Shown in pieces: positions 1 to 17,321 of a stretch of 64,000 bases of DNA. The position numbers were made by a program, and so were the translations under genes. A model generated the notes under the pieces. The model was not told where the DNA came from. It made no database searches and saw only the letters and a list, made by a program, of their open reading frames with translations. Location: contig CAXIPT010000004.1 of assembly GCA_964030475.1 (NCBI GenBank), forward strand, positions 5,978,503 to 6,042,502. Reading direction: 5' to 3'. Every line of letters begins with the position of its first letter. The stretch's first letter is position 1. The stretch comes from Tethya wilhelma (Eukaryota; Porifera; Demospongiae; Tethyida; Tethyidae).

Positions 1-38
<38 letters not shown>

Positions 39-40
39 CT
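1..40. repeat. (TC)n microsatellite
   Basis: An almost pure TC run that ends in the 3' splice site (tgtag at 43-47) of the first transporter exon in the window. On the + strand it forms the polypyrimidine tract of that intron. Confidence 0.9.
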
Positions 41-47
41 ACTGTAG

Positions 48-5097
<5,050 letters not shown>

Positions 5098-5850
5098 TAG
5101 TACTAATGTCAACTAGCTTTGTAGGCACAAAAATTTGAGTTTTTTTATTCAGGTTATTTTATTCCATGCATGGTTCAAACTGATGGCTGGAATTCAGTAT
5201 TTAAGTAACAACTATAATTATAGTTACTGTGAATGATTTGGCTAGACTCTGACTTTCTTTTGTTGTGTAAGCGAAATATACACTGCTATATAATAGCTTC
5301 TTATTCCTCTTTTGTTTTTTTGCTGAAACTCATGTATGAATACCATATACCTCAATTGTGTCATGCATCGAGTCACAAGAAGTTGGGAAGATTTTGTTGG
5401 TAAATATTGTTTCAATTTCATATTTCCATTATTGAATTTGCAACAGCCCTGCATGCTTATATTGTCAGTTCTCAATAGTTGTAAATGCTCAGTAATGCAT
5501 TTATTAACGTTTTAGTACTGTACGCATTCATGATGGATACATGCCATAATAGCCTTTGCTAAGTTTGCTGTGCTTATCTCAAATTTCCGTACAGTAGCCT
5601 TTCCTCTTTTCCGGGCTTATTGCTAATTCTATGATATACAGCAATTATTGATTTAAACTGGTACAACAATCTCGTGATAAAAGTAGCAATCCAAGTCAAA
5701 CACAGTATATATTTTACTAAGATATACAGTAATATTTGCCAAGCTATTAACATGACAACATACTTACTATAATATGCTCTTAGTATACTCGGTCATTTTA
5801 TTGTTCAAAAGTGTAATATGTAGCTAAAATTATACAGTTCTGAAATTGGT
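5098..5850. other. Intergenic, convergent 3' ends; edge of duplicated unit
   Basis: No coding exon seen. From about 5150 the sequence aligns by eye with 16690-17320 (shared ggttattttattccatg and cagtagcctttcct stretches). This marks the downstream edge of the duplicated gene 1 / gene 2 unit. Confidence 0.7.
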
Positions 5851-8800
5851 TCACATAAGAGTAATGTAAATGTTTTGCAAGGTTCCTCTAGCATCTGGGA
5901 TCTCACAGCGATAAACACCACGTGGAGAAGTGGCAGTCTCTCTCCTATTCAGTCGTATGTGCTGTGATCCTCTGCCACGCCAGAAGCCAAGGTTGGCAGC
6001 CATGTTGGGGACAAGTACATTGCCAGGGAAGTAGAACTGACCGGCACGGAATGGAGTGCCACAGCAGGTCTGGCGGTCTGTGACGCAAAGTAAAGCTTGA
6101 TCGTTTCTACCGACACTTTCGAATTCAATTACACTGTTGTTGGGAAGAATTTTGCCTCCAAGTTCAAAATAGATAGCTAAAGTATACAAACAAACAAACA
6201 AACAAACAAACAAACAAATAAATTCAATCTCATGCATGAGAGAGTGCTTTATTAGAACTAGCCTCGTTCCCAGGCTCCCCCCTCTTTTTTGCAAAAAAAA
6301 GCTAAGGGAGAGGCCTGTGATCAAGGCTAAATAGAAGCTTTTCACTTGGTGTTTTGACAAGCTGTGTACACATATTGATCCTCATTTCTAGGTTCCTTAA
6401 TTTGTAAATAAAAAGTAATTCACACATGTACCTGGTAATGTTGGTTCAGTTGCACAAATACATGGAGGACATGTTTCTGCACTGCAAGTAGGACACTCTG
6501 GCTGAGTAGGACAGGTTTCACATGTAGGACAAGGTGGTTGTGCAGGACAGGTCTCGCATGTAGGACAAGGTGGTGATGTCTCACATGTAGGACAAGGCGA
6601 CTGTGTAGGACAAGTTGGGCATGGGCTAGCAATAGGACATGTTTCACATGTAGGACAAGGTGGTGGAGCAGGACAAGTTGGACAGGCCGGTTGTGTGGGA
6701 CAATCAGGACAGGTCTCACAAGTAGGACAAGGTGGTGGCGTAAGACAGGTCGGACATGGTGGCTGTGTAGGACAGTCAGGACAGGTCTCACAAGTAGGAC
6801 AAGGTGGGGGTGTTTCACAGGTCGGACAGGGTGGTGGTGTAGGACAGGTCTCACAAGTAGGACATGTAGCACATGTAGGACAAGCTGGACAGGTCGGAGG
6901 CTCAGGACAAGCTAAATAGAGGATCAAGCATGTAATTTTTATTGATACTTTCATGGCCATTTAACCTTACTTGTTGGTGGCTGAGTTGGTGGATCCACAC
7001 ATCCTGTTGAGGAAAAAAAAGCAGAAGTGAGATTCATGCATTTGCTTAGTTGCTGATTTCTAAACACCATGCAGTAAAAAGATTGCTGGATTATGATAAA
7101 TTTACATCATGCATCTTATACCTAGTGTGGTTGCTGAACTCCATTCACCAATTCCAATTGCATTGATTCCACGTACCTACACAATTCCATGAACACAAAT
7201 TTATTTTAAGAGACAGCACAGCCACAATTAAGTTACTCAACCAATATCGATGGTTATGTGTAAACTAAAAGTATACCTGTACAAGCACACTTGTTTCAGG
7301 GACCAGCTTTTCTTTGAGGACATAAAACTCTGTCTTGCCCAAGTTGATGATCACATCTTGCTCTGTGCCAGGAATAAAGAGACGGATATCATATGCAAAT
7401 ATTTCTCCACCAGGCTGGACAAGGAGACTCCATACGACCACATCGCAAAATCCTCGGACATCAGTGGGAGCAAATGGAGCTGTATAAGTCATAAGATGCA
7501 TCATGTTGTTTTCAACATTAAGCACACATACATAGAGGGATACATACCTTGTTGAAGAAATCCACCATTTCTGTAGTTTTCTTCGCTCTCCTAATATTTT
7601 GAAAAAAATTAGTTTTGAATTACTTTACATAGTATAATATTATGCCAATACATGATCCATGTATTGATTCAACTGTTGCATGATTTTTGACTATCAAAAA
7701 ATTTAAGGTTTTGATGAGATTTAGTACCTGGACAGCAGCTGCCAGATCCTCTGTAGCTAAGAAGCCATCGCTGAACTGAATGTAGAAGGTGATGTTGAGT
7801 TGCCCACTTTCGTCTTCACTCACAAGACCAGAAGGAATGGCAACATTCTGAGGCTGGCCTTGTACACTACCTTTAAGTCTCCTGTACACAAAATAGCATA
7901 TAATAATTCTTAATCCCAGCATTTCTAATTATTACTATAGAAAAAGGGACATACTCTTCTGTTTTCTCCTCTCCTTCCAACAAGACGATAGTACATGGGT
8001 TCTCTGAACAGTAGCTAGTAACAGCTGATGCTGTGATTCTCCTAAACAGTTGTTGTCTCTCTGGTGTAAACTGTTAAAAGAATATAGCAAAAAGTACATA
8101 CAAAAAGTCTCTAGTATATAGCATGAAGATGCTTGATGGATGATCAACATACGTCATTGAGGGTCAGTGTTGGTGATATGAAGCTCACACTACTCTCTAT
8201 TCCCTTTGGTGGCAGAATAGGGATTGGAGGTGGAGGAGGTACCTCAACAATGCCTGCATATAATATACCAAAGTGGATTACTGACATAATTAATGTCAAC
8301 ATGTGTGAACTTCAACTTTTATGTAACAAACTTCAAGACTGCTGATCAAATTAATTTTAAACAAGTTGACTTACGTTGACAAATTTCATTCATCCTATTG
8401 TAGCCAGGTACGCAGACACATTCAAAAGATCCTTCTGTGTTTGAGCATTCAGTGTTCAGCTCATTTTCACACAAGTCAATAGCATCAAGAGCAGCATCAG
8501 TACACTCATCAATATCTAAAGAAGACAAATAACTATTTGAACTTGTTAGTAGTGCATTGTTGGTTAAAAGTGCTTTGCCACAGTTTTGACCATAACTGTT
8601 GGTGTATATTGCTGAAGACTTGTTCATCATCTGTACTGACCTTCACAAGATCTTCCGTCAGCCAAGAGTGAGAAACCTGCCCGACAGATGCACTCAAATG
8701 ACCCCTCGGTGTTAGAGCATTCTTGCCCACATGGTGAAGCAGTGCACTCATTAATGTCTGTAATATTGACAGATTGAATGTGTTTAAATTTTAGAAAACT

Positions 8801-11800
8801 TATGATGATCTAAACTATAATATTACGTGATTTGCGTACCAGTACAATTTTTTCCATTGGGCATTAGTTCATATCCAAGTGGACAAAAACACTGTGCTAC
8901 TCCATCAATGACAGCACAAATATCGGAACATCCACCATTACCATCACAAGGCTGATTGGCTAGAGTGATGAAGAATATTTAACTCAATCTTTTGTAAAAT
9001 TTCAAAGCATGCATCGAACTTTAAAAGGCTGTTTTACCACGGCATGCCTATGTTAGTGTATAATTTACTCACCAGTACATGTTCGGCCATTGCCATCCAA
9101 CGTGAATCCCAATCCACAAGAGCATGTGTACGATCCGATAGAGTTGACACACTCTTGTTGACAATCATCAAAATTTTCATCGCATTCATTGATGTCTGAA
9201 ACAATTAAAACTTTAGTATACAACTATACTTTTAATGCAACTTGTGAGATTGAGTTTTGCTACGATTAACTTGATGAAAACAGTTAAAAATTTGATTACC
9301 TTCACATTGGGTTGTGCTTCCTTCACTAATTCTATAACCTTGAAAGCAGTCACAGAAATAGCTACCATCAGTGTTATTACAGAGCTGTTGACACTCAGTC
9401 ACATTGAGAGCACACTCATCCACATCTACAGTACAAAAGGTCATGAAAAGTAGAGCTGAGATTGTATCTTTTTTTTTTCAGTGAACTACGATTATAACTC
9501 TTTATGCTGTCAACTCCTAAAACCTTATGTAGTCTTATAAAAACACTGGATGTAGATTACTTGGATATAGATTACCATAGCATTTGTGTCCATCCCCAGT
9601 GAATCCAAGTGGACATGCTCCACACACTGCTCCAGCACCAGGTGCTGGTATGTCCAAACACTCCACTCCCTCGTAGCACTGGATCTCGCCACATCCATTA
9701 CGATCTTCTTCACAGAAGGGACCAATGAATGCTGCATGCCAAGATGAGAGGATGTGAATGGCCAATTAACAATAATACAGTCGGTATACTCTCTATCTAA
9801 CTGACTCTGAGTGTAACTATAAAGAAATTCATTTTATAAGCGATTCACTCAATCATCTAGTCTCTGCATGCTATAAAGACTTACGTCTAATTCTCTTAGT
9901 GAATCAAAGATTTACCTTCATTGCACAGACAGGCCATTGTGATGGTGGTGTTTGTTGTTAGAAGTCCATTCACTGTACAATCTCCATCGTTAGCACAGGC
10001 ACACACCTCCACAGTTGGAGTGTGAGTGGTGGAAACATTCCTAGTGTCAGTTGCAACAAAGACTAAAGGCTCATTAGTCAACTCTTGGAGATTCCATTTC
10101 AAGGAGAACACTCCATCACCCAAATCTTCAAAGACTGAGTCAGATGGGACTCCTCCTTGAATGGTTACTGTGAAGTTGTCGCCAGGATCAACCACTCTAA
10201 TGGTGTAGACAGATTCATCTCTCAAGTTGACTCTGAAAGTTCCACTTGCGGTGATATTTGGAGCCAAGTTCTCTGTACAAAATCACGAATCTTTTTCCAT
10301 AGACTGACAACGTAATTCTATAGTTATGTGGCTATTGCTTTAAAGATTCATTCATTAGAAGGAAAAGAACATACCAAATTCATCTCTGGTGTTATTAGCT
10401 TCTTTTTGCTCATTCACTGTCCTGGCTGCAAACTCTGTGTCGTTCGTGACCACCAAGTCAAATATGCACTGTTCGTTTCCCTCACAGAATTCAAACTGAT
10501 CGTTTGAGGCCACCAACTCATCAAAAAAGACAGGCTCAAAATCATCCGCTTGACGTTTCTTGCGATCTTCTTGAACAAAGAACATGCTCTCATCTGGTTC
10601 AATCTTCCCTACAAAAAATAAATATTTCCATCATGCAACATTCACATTCACAACAACATAGTATGAATTATTCATATTGCACATGTGCACATTGTAATTT
10701 CTTACATGAGTTATCGTACATTGTGTACAACACATTTTCAGCAACATTAAGTCCTAGAACAGTCCCATCTCTCAATTTCAAATCATTGTTGGGATCACGA
10801 TCAAACTGCCCAAAGAGACCTTGCGTCCTTCCTGAAAATGTTTGAGGCACAAGGGCTTCCACTCTCATATAGACATGCTGACAGCTCCGATGTGCATCAG
10901 CTCTTACCACAACACCACTTTCATAAAAGGCAGCAACTAATCTGTGATTGTTTACTTTCAACAGCATTGATCGCATATCGCCATCATAATAAGGCACTCC
11001 AACTTGAAGTTGATCTGTAATTTCAACTCGATCTGGTGCTGTTTGGAATACTCGGAAGGCATTTGGAGGCTCACCAAACTACAATATTGTCATAACAAAT
11101 TAAATTATGGTAAAATTATTCCATTAAATTTATGTTACTATTATAAGTGTGTACAGTCATTTCAAAATGACAGCAACGAATCTATACATCATGTTTTGAG
11201 GATAGCTTATACCTGATACGAGAGGATATTTGGCTCTCCAAAAGCAATTCCTGTGTGCCAAGTAACTCCTCTTGGGGGACACTGCCCAGTTCCCTGTCGA
11301 CCTTGCAGAGAAAATACAATGTTACCTTCTTCATTCATCACATCTAAGGTGGAGTATGTTCCTCGTCCTTGGAAGTGGTAGTAAGTGGAAGGTCGATCAA
11401 AGGTCAGATAATGAGGATCCCCAACTCCAACAGCTATAGAGTATTAAGCAATAAAATTAATTGTAGCCTCCACGCATGACTGTACACTTATTCTAAAGTG
11501 ACATTGTGTGTGTAGGAGTATACTGTGATCAAGCTGTGTTGTATAATATGTACATGCTATGGATGGTGTTGGTATACACACGTATCACAAACTTTCATGC
11601 ATGTTTCAAGTTCCGTGCGTGCAACACTCTACCTAGTACTGGTGGTAGGTATCCTTCTCCTTGATTTCTGGGTCTCATCTCAAAGTACTCATCACAGAGC
11701 ACGTTGGTCATCAACTCACAACACCTGTCTCTGTATTCAGTGTCAAATATCTCGTGACTGACTGGATCAAGTAGTGGGTGGAAGAGCAGCATTCTACCAG

Positions 11801-14800
11801 CTCTTTTTCCATCTATGATGAGATCCCTAGAGTTTTGCAGCAAATAATATTATTTTAGAAGATATGTATGTTCACAAGCTGTATTCAATAATTATTGTCA
11901 ACTGAAACACGCTTACTAGGCTAATAAGCTAGTATCTTAGTCAGCTTACCCAGCATTGTCATAGCAGCACTGTTGGGTGATTGTAAGCTGTCGAATTCTC
12001 AAAGGTCTTCCAGCAATATAGCACACTGGATCATCTCCTTCCTGCTTGATGAATCGTCCAACATCAAGTATGGCTAGATTTTCATTAGGAGGGCAAGGTT
12101 CCAACTGACTAGCTGTTTCTTCTGGGTCAATCTGTGGCCTGATTTGTAACAGAATTATTCTATTTCTTTCCCTAACGTTAGCACACATTTGAACTTTAGC
12201 CCTCTCCTCAGGGTCAGCAGGTATTTCAATTGGAAGTGGTGCTCTGAATGGACCACGATCCTGACGTTTACGCCTTTTCTTATTATCCAAGGTAATCGTA
12301 CAGGAAATTATTTCGGCTACATTTGAGGAGCCTGAAGAGGGATGGTTTGTGTAGAAGCCACCTGATGCTATGTAGCCGACAAGTCCCTTGTCTCTTCCAA
12401 AGCCACTCCATTGGAGCTCACCACAAATGTAGTTGTAGACACAGAATGTGTGGCTTATATTGGAGATGACAATACCTTGAAAGTTGTTTGTCTATATATG
12501 TATTCAAAATTAATAATATTATATACAAAAATATACCAAGTTGGAAGATTTATTCTGTGGGGAAACAAATTTAACTTAGTACATGGTATAGCTTTCTACC
12601 CATGCCATCTTAACTGATACTTAAATGTATGACAATAATGCTATTGCAACAGCTGTAAATCGTATGACAGCATTCATATCTGATTCAAATAGCTGCAGAT
12701 GTTTACGCAATTCTATGGTACTTATACAGTACCTTGTCAAGCTCTTCTTCAGGTATTCCGAGATGATCTTCAGCTCCGTGAGGACTAGGATGAACCTTGT
12801 CCCAGTGAGCCACCAACATCCATGTCCCGGTGAACGGAGTGTCACTATCCTCATCCAATAGTCGCTCGTTGATGTACTGGCTAACTCGTAACAACTCTCC
12901 TCGATTTCGACTCCTGCGATCATTTGTAGTTGTTGCAAATCTCACATTACCGCTCTTTCGAATGTCAACATCACTCCAAAATGGTGCACAACCAAGACCT
13001 CTTGATCTTATGTTGAAGTTTCTTGTCGGAAAACGCTCTGGATGAGAGTAGCGCCATGGTTCATTGAAAGAGATGACTCCATTTTCATTTACCTGTATGT
13101 GTGTGTGTGTATACAAAATGTTTTAATTGAAGTGGTTTGGTATGAACTCAGTAGCTTTTTTCTTTTGAATATTTTCTCATTTTGAATTTGGACCACTACA
13201 TTTCTGCAAATCTAATGCTAGACTAGCTTACAAATGCTGATGTAACAGGTCTGTCGCCATAAAGAATGCCGCCAGGAATGTAGATTGGTTCAGAGAAAGA
13301 ATCTTCCTCTCGAGGTAGTTCTTCAACGTTTGGAAACCGTGTCACATCAATGAAGTCCAGCCTCTGACCTTCCAAGTCAGGCCCTTCAATATCTGCAAAA
13401 TGCCATCATTGACGTTTTTTGTACTATAAGCATGCATTGAATTTAACATACATGTATATCAAATGCGAAAGTTAGACTGAAAACTTGAACATTTTTATCT
13501 CATGTGCTTTGTGATGTAAATGTATACCTGTAGCACCCGTCACTTGTAACTTCTGTCCAGTAAGATAAGCATATCCTTGAGGAGGAAAGGTGTTGAAACC
13601 ATACACAGTAGCAGACAGTCGACCCTCATCATCTGAGTGAGACAGTGTGTGTTGAGAAGGTTGTGTACTGCTTTCGGCAGGCATAGATACGTTGCAACCG
13701 TATCCGAGAATATCATTGCTTCTGTTGTAGATAGCTACCCAATCACAGTTCACTTTCTCTCCATCTAGTAGAATTTTCTCAGGATCATAGTGTTCAGTTG
13801 GGACAGTGATGCTGATGTAGCTGTTTGGAAAATTATCAGTCGGCAGCAGAACAAATTCCACTTGGTTTATGTATTGATCGATTGGAGAAACGATAGCAAT
13901 AGCAGGGTCACCCCTTTCTTCGGATTCGGTGCTTGATCCTGCTGCAAGTTGAGCTAGAAAGACAGGTTTGTTGAAGCTTAGGTAGCAGAAAGGAAATTCC
14001 GAATTCAAAACGAAATCAAATTGTATCTTTAACACTGCTACGGTAGATTGACCGCAAGTTGCTTCCAAAGTAGTGTCTTCCTCAGAAGGAACAATTCGAA
14101 AATAGAGCTGTTCGCTGGTTCTTCCAGCGTAGCCGGCAACTAAGAATGAGGTCCCCCATGTTGAAACAGGTGGTATTTGGACAGCTATAGGCTCGCAGTC
14201 AAACGAGTCTTGTGGAACATTGGCGCATTCGTGTCCTCCAATCACAGTGAGTGGCCTATTGGAGATGATCCTTGTGCCGGTTAGGTCCTTGTCGGTATTT
14301 AACACTAGTAGAGTGTTCATTTTATTGAGAGTGACATTGTGCATCACACCTTTCTCCACAGTCACGTCAATGCTGTCTTCTTGTCGAGGATCTTCAGGAA
14401 TTGTCACTTGTTGAGATGGAATAATGGAAACGACTGTATCATCAGAGCAACCGACCATCAAAAATTGACTGAACAATGCTGAGTCACCAACAGACATGAT
14501 GATGTATTCGTAGGTGTCTTGCTCAAAATCAAGTTGACATGGATAAGCAAGAAAAGTTCCATAGTTTAGAAAATCAATTGCATTTGTACCTAGTACAAAT
14601 ATCGGGTTGTCGCCAGTTGATCCGATACGAATGCCTTTGTTTCGCTCAAAGAAATCACTCCCAAGAACTTGAAAATCGAGAAAACTCGGAATTGTTACAA
14701 CAACTGGAGAGTTAGATGACACAGACCCCCTGTGTATCTCCTCATCATCAGTTTCCACAACAAATTCAACTAAATCGGCTGATGGAGTTCCAACAATCAC

Positions 14801-15189
14801 TTGTAATTCTGTGAGTATACTTCCTGCTAGATTCTGCATGAATCCTATGATAAACTCCTTGCCATAGGAGCTTGCTGTGTGTGTATGCATGCATACATTA
14901 TAATATAAGTATAGTGTAGCAACAAAATCGCCTTTGAATTCTGTTTGCAAAATACAAGTCATGTAATTCCTATACTCCTATAAGGTGGCAAATTTGCATT
15001 CACGCATGCATGTATACACTGCACGTAGTATACATGCAGATCTTACACACTACGTGTATGCATCCAAATCTTACATCCTCCAAAATCAGGTGCTGGTGGT
15101 TCTTGAGTTGCATCTTGAGCATTTGCGTTGTGCAGTTGAGTTGCTGTGAAAGCAACAATCACTAGCATCCAGAGTGTGTGAGGACCCAT
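5851..15189 (-). CDS. Gene 1: secreted IgGFc-NIDO-AMOP-VWD-EGF-FN3-Cys repeat-Ig mucin-like protein (25 exons)
   Basis: Complete gene, about 2,065 aa, reading from ATG at 15189 (A at -3, G at +4) to TGA at 5851. Exons in order: 15075-15189 signal peptide ([16 protein letters not shown]); 13528-14874 IgGFc-binding-like domain; 13232-13392 and 12733-13092 NIDO; 11950-12491 NIDO end, basic furin-like site KKRRKRQ and AMOP start; 11633-11826 AMOP; 11213-11433 and 10706-11078 VWD with GDPH and [14 protein letters not shown]; 10375-10608 with a second basic site RKKRQ; 9916-10272 linker; 9576-9731, 9300-9425, 9073-9195, 8840-8959, 8641-8757 and 8375-8515, one EGF each, four with D-[IV]-[DN]-EC calcium-binding starts; 8153-8253, 7955-8070, 7728-7881 and 7548-7590 unclassified; 7277-7479 and 7122-7176 FN3; 6971-7003 linker; 6432-6911 CPTC repeats; 5851-6176 terminal Ig-like domain. 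No membrane helix is seen. It resembles MUC4/Mesh plus FCGBP modules. Extracellular mucus, matrix or adhesion roles are inferred. Confidence 0.9.
6187..6221. repeat. (CAAA)n microsatellite at last intron's 3' splice site
   Basis: About eight CAAA units on +, i.e. (GTTT)n on the transcribed minus strand, lying 10 bp before the acceptor of gene 1's last exon. Gene 2 has the same array in the same place at 17664-17702. Confidence 0.9.
6258..6335. repeat. Foldback repeat, 'gttcccaggc' family, in gene 1 last intron
   Basis: Starts tagcctcgttcccaggctcc and contains a later inverted part gggagaggcctg. Gene 2 has no matching element in this intron, so it inserted after the duplication. Confidence 0.6.
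6432..6911 (-). repeat. Coding tandem repeat, CPTC/CETCP motif (gene 1 exon 24)
   Basis: One 480-bp exon made almost wholly of Cys-Pro-Thr-Cys type units with PPP, QPP or ET spacers; about a third of residues are Cys. The DNA repeats too (gtaggacaaggtgg and gacaggtctcacaagtag recur). Such a segment could form a disulphide-dense rod or metal-binding strand. No family is claimed. Confidence 0.9.
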
Positions 15190-17321
15190 CCTGCTACTAG
15201 TTCAGTCTATTAGTGGATGCAGTTTCTTTTATAGAATATACTCTATGCTCCCTCAGGTCTGGTCATGGTGTCAAGTTGACCACATTAATAATACTGATTT
15301 AATTTCCTCTAAGCATTGATTATGCATGAGATAATCTGTCCTTCATGCCCACTCATATTGTGCTTAGTTAGGAAATGTTGTCTCGTTCATGGATGTCTCC
15401 ATGTATATCATGTGCACATGTATGAGATGTCTGTGAGAAAATTTTATTGATCTTACATTGACACATGTTACCTTGAAGTTCTTTGTGGTCATGATAATTT
15501 TACAGTTTCACTACATGTTTGCCACATGTACTACATGTGACACATAGTAATTTATGTAGCTATATATAGAAGCAGCTCAAAATCTACACTAAGTCTAGTC
15601 GTGGCCTGCATGGGCTGCTTTTGCATTCATGCAAACCTTCAAGGGCCATTGATGATCTCCGATAAGCATTATATAATAATCAATTTTTGCATACCCAGAG
15701 CAGATGGTGAGGTACATGAGGTCAGCTAGGGAGGTACATTACTGGGCATTGATGCTACCATACAATCATTATACAGCTAGGTCAAAGTGTATTCTTTATT
15801 GGTACTGTTGCTATGGTTACAGGTATAGCCATCAAGTCTGTCTATATGTTGCTCATGCATTTAAGAGCTTAGCTTGCATACATTCAAGGTAAGCTTTGAA
15901 GTTCATTACACAGCTTGTCGATTGTGCATACATGGAAATTAAGGATGTGTACACAAAGTATAGACATTGACACATTATGATTGCCATCCGTCCACCACAT
16001 GCATGTGGTCATGCATATAAATTCTGCATGTGTTGTGTGCTCAATGGCAATTATCTCATTGTGTTTATGGTGAATGTGGCTGAAAGTGTATATAGAGCAC
16101 AATACAGTTGTGGTACTGCATTTCCCCCTGCGCATGCATGCATGAGGCCTTAAACTTGCATGGGCAGTAACTGTTAGTTGATAGCTTAACATACTAGTAT
16201 GCACCCCTGAGATAATTCTGAGACCTTAATTAGCTATCACTCATGTTCTGTATCCACCATCAGTAGGCATGCTAGCGCTCTACCAGTCAATAATGAGTTC
16301 AAAATGTATTCTTTGAATAACAGTCACAGACTGAATGGTTACACAAAACCATAGCTTAAATACAACAATTAATTAATGATGTCATAATGCACAACTTAAT
16401 AATTACATTACACTACACGTTTCATAGTACAGTATAGTAAACATAGTCAAAATGCATCACAACTTATCGGTATAATATACTTGCTCTTTCCCTGAGTCCA
16501 TTTGATGGTACACTTTGTGGCTATAATGATGGCATCTAGCTGGACATGGCATCTGTCTGTGGTGAAATTCACTTCCTCATGCATGTTTTGTTCCATAGTA
16601 TAGCACCAAGTCCAACTTATTGTAATCTGTGCTTGAAAGAGAAAATGGAGAAATAAATTATCACAATGGCACTGATGCAATTTGAGTTTTTTATATATAT
16701 TCTGGTTATTTTATTCCATGGTTCAATCTGATCACCACAATTATTTAAGTAACAGCTATAGTCACTGTGAACAGTTTGGCCAGACCCTAGCTTTCTTTCA
16801 TTAATTGTGTAAATGAAATATGCAATGCTATAAATAGCTTCTTATCCCTCTTTGTTTGTTGTTGAAACTCGTGTAAATATTGTTTCATTTTCGTAGTTCC
16901 ATTATTGAATTTGCTTTAAAATTGTAAACACAGCTCTGCGTGCTTAAATAATTATGATCAGTCCTCAATTATTGTTGTAAATGCTCGGTAGTATATTTTT
17001 TTGGTACTGTACACATTCATGATGAATACATGCCATATATAATAGCTTTTGCTAAGCTTGCTGCGCTTATTGCTTCCTGTATATACAGTAGCCTTTCCTG
17101 TTTATTGATAGTAATGGTATGCAGCAATCATTGATTTATAAACTGGTACAACAATTAATGTCAGGGTAAAGCAGCAATCCAAAGTTCATAATAATAATTA
17201 ATGTAACCGTTGTTAATTACTATTATAATAACATGATAACATTTGCTGTGCTCTTAGTACTCAGTCATTTCATTGTTTAAAAGTTTATTATGTAGCTATA
17301 TAAAATTATACAGTTCCAAGT
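15190..17321. promoter_or_regulatory. Gene 1 promoter and gene 1/gene 2 intergenic spacer
   Basis: A TATA box, TATAAAAG on the minus strand at 15226-15233, sits 37-44 bp upstream of the ATG, implying a 5' UTR of only about 10-15 nt. The sequence from the ATG to about 16200 is recognisably the same as that upstream of gene 2 (38503-39450), for example the shared gttgaccacattaataatac and tcaaaatctacactaagtct. From about 16690 to 17321 it instead matches the 3' flank of gene 1. No coding exon was recognised in this spacer. Confidence 0.75.

Noticed and set aside
6695..6919. Open frames on + opposite the CPTC repeat (Gly/Gln/Val-rich)
   Set aside because: A by-product of the coding repeat on the minus strand; no start context or splice partners, and gene 2 shows the same mirror frame only because the repeat is conserved.
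10504..10845. Plus-strand 113-codon open frame
   Set aside because: Antisense shadow of gene 1 VWD exons.
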